58,299 bases of DNA from positions 1 through 58,299 of IMG/VR virus record IMGVR_UViG_3300020060_000002. One strand, 5' to 3'. How positions within the stretch are numbered: the stretch's first letter is position 1; each line of letters begins with the position of its first letter. Position numbers and translations under genes: made by a program. The notes below the pieces were generated by a model. The model did not search any database. It saw only the letters and a program-made list of their open reading frames with translations, and was not told the origin of the DNA. Positions 51,981 to 58,299 of this stretch are shown here, piece after piece. This DNA comes from a virus.

Positions 51981-54719
51981 GTGCAGATCATCGGCAGTGC
52001 CGCCCTCCGCATCGGGGCCATCACCAAGGATCTCCAGAAGACCATCCAGCGCGATGTGAACAAGGCGCTCACCAGCATCAAGGCGCCGAGCGCGAACGCC
52101 CTCGCCGACCTCCAGCGCCAGCTGACCAAGGGCGAGTTGGATCTTGCCAAGGCGCACGACGGAGTCACCGAGGCGCAGAAGCGAGTCAAGGCCGCCGAGG
52201 ACGAGCTGAACAAGGTCCGCAAGGACAAGAAGGCGACCACCGAGCAGGTCACCAAGGCGGAGAAGGCGTTCGCGCGGGCCACGCTCGAGGCCAAGGTCGC
52301 TGTCGACAAGATCGCCGCCGCCGAGGCGAACCAGCTCAAGATCCGCGAGAAGATGAAGCCGGTGACCGTCGAGGTCACCAAGGAGAACGACAATCTCGCC
52401 AAGGGCAACGACAAGCTCGGCAGGTCGTTCAAGGGCCTCCTGGGCGCGATCGGCGGGCTGACCAAGGGATTCGCTTCATCCGTCGCCAGTGGGATGAAGC
52501 TCCTGTTGATCGGCGCCGTCGCGGGCGGTGCCATCGCCGGGGTCACCTCGCTCGCCCTCAGCGTTGGCGCCCTGGTCGGTGCGCTCATTCAGGCATCTGG
52601 TGTCGCCGGACTACTGCCGGCCGCGTTCGCCGGCTACCTCGCGGTGTCGGCCACCGTCAAGCTGGCCACCCAGGGGATCGGCGACGCTTTCTCGGCGATG
52701 GCCTCTGGTGACGCCGCCGCGCTCGCCGCCGCCATGGACAAACTCTCGCCCAGCGCGCGGGCGTTCGTAGGCCAGGTCAACAAGATCAAGCCCGCGTTCG
52801 ACGGTATGCGGCTCAACGTGCAGGAGCGCGCGTTCGCCGGCCTGTCCGAGTCGATCTCCGGACTGGCCGAGCGCTACCTGCCGGTGGCGAACGACCTGTT
52901 CGGCGGCCTGGCCGACAGCCTCAACGGCATGGCCCGCGAGGCGATCAACTTCGCGATGTCGGGCAGGGCGCTCGAGGGCACCAACACGATCGTCGGCAAC
53001 CTCAAGGCGTCGTTCGCCAACATGGTGCCGGCCATCCAGCCGATCATCGGCGCCATCCTCGACGTGACCAGCGTCGGCTCCACGTTCCTCCCCCAGCTCA
53101 CCTCGAGTCTCGGCGGATTCGCCCAGCAGTTCGGCGACAAGATCCGCGCGATGGCCGCCAGCGGCGAGCTGCAGGCGTTCTTCGAGCGCGCCATCGAGGC
53201 GGTGAAGACGCTCGGTCGCATCGCCGGCAACGTCTTCGAGGGGCTCGGCGGGGTCATGCGCGCGGCGAACGCCGCCGGTGGCGGGCTGCTGGCCAACATC
53301 GAATCACTGACGCAGCGGTTCGCCGACTGGACGAACAGCGTCAAGGGCCAGACCGCGCTCACGTCGTTCTTCGAGAGTATGCGGCGCATCATCGAGGCGC
53401 TGTTGCCGGTGGTGCTGTCGCTGGCCGAGGTGTTCGCCAACAGCCTGGCGCCGATCCTGGCCAAGATCGCCGAGGTCATCGCGCCGATCCTGGGACCGCT
53501 GCTCGAGGCCATCGGTCGCGCCCTGGACGCCATGGCCCCGCTGATCGAGGCCCTGTCCGGCGCGTTCGCCATCCTGCTCGAGGCCCTGATCCCGGTGTTC
53601 GACACGCTCGCCGAGGCCCTGACCGAGATCATGCCCGAGCTGACGCCGATCATCGAGCAGATTGCCGAGGCGTTCGCGGCGCTGATCGAGGCCATGGCGC
53701 CCCTCATTCCGGTATTCCTTGATTTGCTGGTGGCCATTCTACCGATCCTGCCACCCCTCATTCAAATGGTCGCGGATCTCATGCCGCAGATCATCGAGCT
53801 GATCGAGATTCTGATTCCGGTAATCGAAGCCTGGGTCCAGATGATGGTGCAGGCGATCCCCGTCTTCTCGGGATTCGTGCAATTCCTGCTCGCCATTCTG
53901 ATTCCCGCGATTCAGCTGGTGGCGTGGATCTTCGAAGGCGTCTACACGGTCATCGGTGCCATCTTCACTGGTATCGGCATCGCGTTCAGTTGGCTGGGCA
54001 CCAGCATCGGTCAGACCTGGGACATGATCACGGGTGTCGTGGGAGCCGCCGCCGATGCCATTTCGAGCATCGTCTCGGGCGCATTCGAGTGGATCAAGAA
54101 CGTTGTCGGCAATGCCATGAATTTCGTCCTAAATGGCGTAGGCGATGCCGTCGGCGGCGTGATCGACTTCTTTGTTAATTTGCCCAGCTCCATCATGGGT
54201 GTCCTGAGCAACGTCGGCTCGTGGCTTGTCGAGGCCGGCAAGAATGCCATCCGCGGATTCATTAACGGGCTCAAGGCTATGGCGGGCAAGGTCATTCAAT
54301 TCTTCAAGAATATGGTCTCCGACGCGATCGATAGCGTACTGGGCTTCCTGGGCATCGGCTCGCCCAGCAAGGTGTTCGCCAAGATCGGGATCGACGTGGG
54401 CCGCGGCCTGATCCTCGGACTGCGCAACGTCACCCCCCTGGTGTCGGCCGCCGCGGAGAAGATGGTCGCCACGGTGACCGCTGCCAGCTCGCCCACGGTG
54501 GGCGTCGGGCTCGACCCCTCCAAGGACAACGGCCTCTCAGCGGCATTCACAGGGGCGCTTCCCGAGCCGGCGGGCGGTGACGGCGCCAGCGCCCCGATGT
54601 CCCCGGAGGAGCTGACCGAGGCGGTCGCGGCCGGCATGGAGCAGGTGGCCGTGGTGATGTCCGATGTCGAGGTAACCAGCAGGGTCAACCGGGTCAACCG
54701 GTCAGACGCGAGGAGGTAG
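51981..54719 (+). CDS. Tape measure protein
   Basis: 912 residues from GTG 51981. The N-terminal 130 residues form a coiled coil (DLQRQLTKGELDLAKAHDGV, TTEQVTKAEKAFARATLEAK). Then come hydrophobic helices (about 150-215) and a long repetitive Ile/Leu/Ala/Pro helical region (about 470-650), a typical tape measure. The C-terminus has GSPSKVFAKIGIDVGRGL, a motif near the end of many tape measures. Length sets tail length (about 0.15 nm per residue by the usual rule, so about 140 nm). The 53690-54330 part is richer in A/T at third positions. Confidence 0.95.
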   Translation: MQIIGSAALRIGAITKDLQKTIQRDVNKALTSIKAPSANALADLQRQLTKGELDLAKAHDGVTEAQKRVKAAEDELNKVRKDKKATTEQVTKAEKAFARATLEAKVAVDKIAAAEANQLKIREKMKPVTVEVTKENDNLAKGNDKLGRSFKGLLGAIGGLTKGFASSVASGMKLLLIGAVAGGAIAGVTSLALSVGALVGALIQASGVAGLLPAAFAGYLAVSATVKLATQGIGDAFSAMASGDAAALAAAMDKLSPSARAFVGQVNKIKPAFDGMRLNVQERAFAGLSESISGLAERYLPVANDLFGGLADSLNGMAREAINFAMSGRALEGTNTIVGNLKASFANMVPAIQPIIGAILDVTSVGSTFLPQLTSSLGGFAQQFGDKIRAMAASGELQAFFERAIEAVKTLGRIAGNVFEGLGGVMRAANAAGGGLLANIESLTQRFADWTNSVKGQTALTSFFESMRRIIEALLPVVLSLAEVFANSLAPILAKIAEVIAPILGPLLEAIGRALDAMAPLIEALSGAFAILLEALIPVFDTLAEALTEIMPELTPIIEQIAEAFAALIEAMAPLIPVFLDLLVAILPILPPLIQMVADLMPQIIELIEILIPVIEAWVQMMVQAIPVFSGFVQFLLAILIPAIQLVAWIFEGVYTVIGAIFTGIGIAFSWLGTSIGQTWDMITGVVGAAADAISSIVSGAFEWIKNVVGNAMNFVLNGVGDAVGGVIDFFVNLPSSIMGVLSNVGSWLVEAGKNAIRGFINGLKAMAGKVIQFFKNMVSDAIDSVLGFLGIGSPSKVFAKIGIDVGRGLILGLRNVTPLVSAAAEKMVATVTAASSPTVGVGLDPSKDNGLSAAFTGALPEPAGGDGASAPMSPEELTEAVAAGMEQVAVVMSDVEVTSRVNRVNRSDARR

Positions 54720-54721
54720 CC

Positions 54722-55570
54722 GTGGGGCGATTTCGGTTCGGGCCGCTCGGCCGGCTCATGGTGGTCGACACCCCGGAGGACGGGTTCTCCAATGACCCTG
54801 TGGAAATCGGGGTGATCCGGCAGGCGATGGACGGCACGCGGACCAAGGACGTGACCGGCCACAAGCAGGAGTTCAAGATCTCCATGGAGGGACTGGACGC
54901 CCGCGCGCTGTCGTGGTTCGAGATGGCGTTCCGCGGTGCGCTCGGACCCGAGCTGTACATGCTGGACGAGGAGCGGGTCAACCGGATGAACGCCGCCGCC
55001 TCCAGTGCGCGCTCGGCGTGGGCCGCGACGGACCCGTTCGTCTCCACCTCCGGCGTCGAGACTCTCCAAGCCAGCACCGAGTTGCTACTCCCCGGCGTGA
55101 TGGATGGGGCGGCCGTCGAAACCCCGGGGCCGGCGGGCGCGTGGAAGTGGGTCACGGCCATCGGCGCCACCTGCCAGGTCGGCGACATCATCCCCGTCCA
55201 GCTGGGCGAGCATCTGGTGTTCTCCGCCTATGTGCTCGACGCCGGCACGCCGGGCCTGGAGTGGACACCGTTCGCAGCCGACCTCACCCAGCTTCCGCAG
55301 GCCGGCGCGACCACCGTCATCGCCGGCACGCCGCCGCGCCGCTACACGACCTACGTCGTTCCCGCCGGGGTCGCCGCCGTACGGCCGCTCCTGCGCCATC
55401 CGGGCGCGCAGACCTCCGTCATCACCGCGCTCCAGGTCGAGCAGGGCGACACGCCGAGTCCATGGGTGCTGGGGATCGGCACCCCGCGGGTCATGATCGA
55501 GAAGCTGCCACTCGAGCGACGCAAGCTCGGGCGGTACATGAACGCCACGATCGACCTGCTGGAGGTGTGA
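54722..55570 (+). CDS. Distal tail / minor tail protein
   Basis: 282 residues from GTG 54722. A beta-rich protein (FGPLGRLMVVDTPEDGFSN, DVTGHKQEFKISMEGLDARA) with YMLDEERVNRMNAAASSARS in the middle and a C-terminal jelly-roll-like half ending RKLGRYMNATIDLLEV. The gene directly after the tape measure usually encodes the distal tail protein. ATGA-type coupling to the next gene (GTGTGA). Confidence 0.75.
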   Translation: MGRFRFGPLGRLMVVDTPEDGFSNDPVEIGVIRQAMDGTRTKDVTGHKQEFKISMEGLDARALSWFEMAFRGALGPELYMLDEERVNRMNAAASSARSAWAATDPFVSTSGVETLQASTELLLPGVMDGAAVETPGPAGAWKWVTAIGATCQVGDIIPVQLGEHLVFSAYVLDAGTPGLEWTPFAADLTQLPQAGATTVIAGTPPRRYTTYVVPAGVAAVRPLLRHPGAQTSVITALQVEQGDTPSPWVLGIGTPRVMIEKLPLERRKLGRYMNATIDLLEV

Positions 55571-58095
55571 CAGTGCAGACCCACGGCGGCGCGCCCGCGG
55601 CGGCCGCGATCGAGCAGCGGGGCGGGAAGCGCTACCCGCTCTGGCAGGTGCTCGTCGACTGGGCTCGCGACGGCGAGTACGACCATCCGCTGTCGGACAT
55701 GAGCGCCTATGTGGATCAAGCGTTTGTCGACCGCTCGCTGGCCGGATCGTCACCCCAGGAGGTCATGCTGATCGAGGGGCACGCGGCCGCCGAGTTCGGC
55801 GCCACCTGCACCGGCCGGTATGACGGGTTGTCGCTGTCGGCCGTGTTCTCCCCGTACAACGGCTTCTCTCCGTTCTACGGGGACGAGCTGGTGGGGTGCG
55901 GGGTGATCTTCCGAATCGGCATCGAGACCGCCATCGGTGCCATCTGGTACGACCAGTTCTTCGGCGAGGTGCGCAACATCTCCCCCGGCCGGAGTAGCAA
56001 CGAGGTCGTGATCAAGGCCCTCGACCGGGTCGAGGCGTTGCGGGTGCCCGTGACGTTCCCGAAGTGGGCGATCAGCAGCTATCACGTGGATCGCGGCTGG
56101 AGCCTGGCGCAGGTCTGCGAGTCCCAGTGGGTGATCGATCACTGTCTCCGGCACGGCGACACCTCGCCGAGCCCGTATCGGTGGATGTATGACCGCGAGA
56201 AGGGGCTTTTCGACTGGGGCGAGAACCCCTCCGACATCGGCGCCCAGTTCTTCCTGACCGGCAACGGTGGCCACACGCCGGCCATCGGGCAGATGGACAA
56301 CTCCAAGTCGCAGGGCTACCCGAAGTCCGAAGGGGCCGGGAAGCCCATGTACTCGCTGAGCGGGGAGATCCACCCCGACGCGCCGCTGCCACACTCCCGG
56401 CCGGTCGCGTTCAACGGCGTGGAGAACGACGCCACCGGTGAGACCTCCGACGGCCCCTACTCGGCGAACGAGAATCGGTACTGGGCACGGAACCGCAAAG
56501 ATTTCATCACCGAGGGCTCCTACTTTTTCGGGCTCACCCTGGACTTTGTGGACGATCCCGACTCCGAGTCGAACCACAACTACGTCTACGGGGCGCCCGA
56601 GTTCGTCCCGCTGGAGATCTACCCGGGCTGGATGCACAGCCTCAAGATCGCCATCAACACGGGCAGCGTGCGCGCCGAGGTCCGACAGCGCCAGTCGGGG
56701 GCGGGAGCCGTCACCCCCTGGTACGCGATCCCCGTCGGGCCGGCGCATGTGCAAATAGACGTGGTGTGCGACTTCTACCCGACGGTCAAGTTCGGCGTGT
56801 TCATCAACGGCGTGCTCCAGTCCGTCGACTACGTCGACACCGGCTGGGACGCATGGGACCACTGGAGCGACCTGTCGCCCTTCCCCGGGGACTACGTCAA
56901 GGGCCTGGTCGTGGTGCGTCGCAAGGCGGCTATCAGCGATGCCTACTGGCACATGCGTTCGACGAGCGCCGCGGTGACGGATCCGTTCATCAAGGACCAG
57001 ATGCGCAAGGAGGCCCGGTACCCCGCGGTACTCGACCGGGGACTCAACCGGCTGACCAACATCCCGCAGGGCAAGTACGAGGACGCGTGGCAGGTCATCA
57101 CCGCGGTGGCCTCAGCCGAGCTGGGCTCCGCGTTCTGGGACGAGTACGGCACCTTCCGGTTCTGGAACCGCGAGACGATCACCGCGAAGCAAGAGGACGT
57201 GGTGCGCACGTTGACCCTGAGCGACATCGCCGGGGGGCTGGACATGACGAGTTCGCTCGACGGTCTGCGCAACATCGTCACCTCCGACGCTCGATGGACC
57301 CAGGCGGCGCTGGCGGTCGTCTACTCGACGCAGGCGATCGACGAGCTGTACGTGCCCGGGGTGAGCACCGTTGAGCTCACCATCTACCGCGACGACATCC
57401 AGCAGGTGACCGCGTTCAAGGTCCCCCGGTTTGCCACCGTGCCGGACGCAAACGTGCCAAACCTGTGGGTGGCGCAGGCCGACACCGACGGTTACGTGGT
57501 GCAGTGGCTGGTGGCCGGCGTGTGGGCCGAGCGCAACCACTTCACCAGCGGCGTCGATCTCACCTGCCGCCTGGACGCCAACGGCAACTTGGTCATCAGT
57601 GCTTTCAACGGCTACGCCGAGCCGGCCCGGTTCGCCACCGGCACCGGCGACAACAGCGCGGCGCTACGGGTGATGGGCACGCTGATCACCTCGAACCCGA
57701 ACGTCATCACGGCGGCGCTCGACCAGCCCAGTATCGAGAAGTACGGCGAGCGGAACATGGCGATCAGTGGTGACTGGGTGCAGTGGCAGCCGGCTGTCAC
57801 CTCCAGTCTGGTCTCCTACCTCCTGCCCCGGACTTTGCGGCCGGTCCCGACCACGGACCAGATCACGATCGCGGGTGATCCACGCCTCCAGATTGGCGAC
57901 ACTCTCGAGGCCCGGGACCCCGAGGGGCTGGGCGAGACGCTACGAATCCAGATCTTCGGGTACCGCCGCACGGTGGGCCGCACCGCGGGTCTCGTCGATC
58001 AGCTGTCCGTCGAACTGGTCCGGCCGACGTATATCGGACTGTGGGATTCCTTGCAGTACGGCCGGTGGGACGAGACCTTTGTTTGGAGTGCGTGA
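55567..58095 (+). CDS. Minor tail protein (tail-tip / tail-associated)
   Basis: 842 residues from GTG 55567. The first 150 residues look like tail-hub strands (LWQVLVDWARDGEYDHPLSD, LIEGHAAAEFGATCTGRYDG). Middle parts include a large beta region with Trp/Tyr (YSANENRYWARNRKDFITEG, YPGWMHSLKIAINTGSVRAE) that resembles a carbohydrate-binding insertion. The last 250 residues return to hub-type sequence (LGETLRIQIFGYRRTVGRTA, VELVRPTYIGLWDS). It is probably the tail hub that contacts the distal tail protein and carries a receptor-binding insertion. Confidence 0.78.
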   Translation: MTVQTHGGAPAAAAIEQRGGKRYPLWQVLVDWARDGEYDHPLSDMSAYVDQAFVDRSLAGSSPQEVMLIEGHAAAEFGATCTGRYDGLSLSAVFSPYNGFSPFYGDELVGCGVIFRIGIETAIGAIWYDQFFGEVRNISPGRSSNEVVIKALDRVEALRVPVTFPKWAISSYHVDRGWSLAQVCESQWVIDHCLRHGDTSPSPYRWMYDREKGLFDWGENPSDIGAQFFLTGNGGHTPAIGQMDNSKSQGYPKSEGAGKPMYSLSGEIHPDAPLPHSRPVAFNGVENDATGETSDGPYSANENRYWARNRKDFITEGSYFFGLTLDFVDDPDSESNHNYVYGAPEFVPLEIYPGWMHSLKIAINTGSVRAEVRQRQSGAGAVTPWYAIPVGPAHVQIDVVCDFYPTVKFGVFINGVLQSVDYVDTGWDAWDHWSDLSPFPGDYVKGLVVVRRKAAISDAYWHMRSTSAAVTDPFIKDQMRKEARYPAVLDRGLNRLTNIPQGKYEDAWQVITAVASAELGSAFWDEYGTFRFWNRETITAKQEDVVRTLTLSDIAGGLDMTSSLDGLRNIVTSDARWTQAALAVVYSTQAIDELYVPGVSTVELTIYRDDIQQVTAFKVPRFATVPDANVPNLWVAQADTDGYVVQWLVAGVWAERNHFTSGVDLTCRLDANGNLVISAFNGYAEPARFATGTGDNSAALRVMGTLITSNPNVITAALDQPSIEKYGERNMAISGDWVQWQPAVTSSLVSYLLPRTLRPVPTTDQITIAGDPRLQIGDTLEARDPEGLGETLRIQIFGYRRTVGRTAGLVDQLSVELVRPTYIGLWDSLQYGRWDETFVWSA

Positions 58096-58299
58096 TGGCG
58101 ATCGTCTCGATGCTGGACGCGGTGTTCGGCGAGCCGGCGTCCAGCGCGGAATACAACAAGCTGATCGACAACATCATCGACTTGGACGCGCGGCTCGGCG
58201 CCGTGGTGTCCGGGAGTCCGGTTAACACCAGGCTGACCACGCTCGAGACCCGCACGACCGACACGGTCACCACCGGCGGCATCGGCAACCAGCGTCTCG
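58095..58299 (+). CDS. Minor tail protein, N-terminal part (continues at base 1)
   Basis: ATG 58095 overlaps the TGA of the 842-residue tail gene. The frame is open to the end of the window and is continued, after removing the 127-base overlap, by bases 1-660. See the first entry for the full protein of about 245 residues. The last 127 bases are the repeated overlap. Confidence 0.85.
   Translation, partial: MAIVSMLDAVFGEPASSAEYNKLIDNIIDLDARLGAVVSGSPVNTRLTTLETRTTDTVTTGGIGNQRL
58173..58299. repeat. Terminal direct repeat, right copy
   Basis: Identical to bases 1-127. See the left copy; it marks a circular assembly. Confidence 0.9.

Noticed and set aside
55750-56952. 400-codon minus-strand ORF opposite the tail hub gene
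   Set aside because: Antisense shadow; the plus strand has consistent coding character and operon context.
1-58299. CRISPR array
   Set aside because: No set of regularly spaced identical repeats was seen; the repeated promoter elements are dispersed and lie at gene starts.

Overview
The window is an essentially complete genome of a tailed, long non-contractile-tail (siphovirus-type) actinobacteriophage, assembled as a circle. Bases 1-127 are repeated exactly at 58173-58299, so the unique sequence is about 58,172 bp and one tail gene runs across the ends. Evidence for an actinobacterial host: high GC with strong G/C at third codon positions, many GTG and some TTG starts, long runs of genes joined by 4-base ATGA/GTGA overlaps, many apparently leaderless genes, and actinophage-type families (ERF recombinase, fused portal-MuF, DUF932, DUF1360, DUF2637). 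No mycolyl-arabinogalactan esterase (lysin B) and no depolymerase is seen, which fits a host without a mycolate envelope; this is an inference.

Layout. 0-0.7 kb: end of the tail module. 0.7-1.1 kb: minus-strand HNH nuclease. 1.1-4.1 kb: recombination (tandem RHH-like protein, ERF annealase, unknown protein, SSB). 4.2-7 kb: small genes including a GIY-YIG-like nuclease and a winged-helix protein, ending in a candidate structured RNA. 7.2-10 kb: replication (initiator/helicase-loader-like protein and a DnaB-N/RecA-fold helicase). 10-11.2 kb: lysis (M15 endolysin, holin). 11.2-14.7 kb: RusA-like resolvase, small and large terminase. 14.7-18.6 kb: small-gene operon with a MazG-like protein and a YdjM-like membrane protein. 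18.6-21.7 kb: a minus-strand module of plasmid-transfer type (small membrane protein, DUF2637/Spd-like protein, FtsK/TraB-like translocase). 21.7-31.7 kb: accessory small genes in insulated cassettes, DUF932, a small predicted secreted protein and a second candidate structured RNA. 31.8-37.8 kb: portal-MuF fusion interrupted by an intein, then a 2H-phosphodiesterase/prohead protease fusion. 37.8-44.2 kb: an accessory island between protease and capsid genes. 44.3-58.3 kb: major capsid, decoration-like, major tail, Acb2-like anti-CBASS protein, connectors, an HNH island, tail chaperones, tape measure and minor tail proteins.

The most distinctive feature is a dispersed family of about 13 promoters. 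Each has a TTGTNN -35 box, a 17-18 bp C-run/G-run dyad filling the spacer, and TAACAT or TACATT as -10. In seven or eight of them a start codon lies 6-7 bases after the -10 box, so the mRNA should be leaderless. The dyad fills the core promoter, so a single DNA-binding protein could switch all of them. Several sit directly on, or overlap, strong terminators, which isolates the small-gene cassettes. No integrase, ParA/ParB or CI-like repressor was recognised. Together with the FtsK/TraB-DUF2637 pair, this makes an extrachromosomal, phage-plasmid lifestyle a reasonable but unproven hypothesis.
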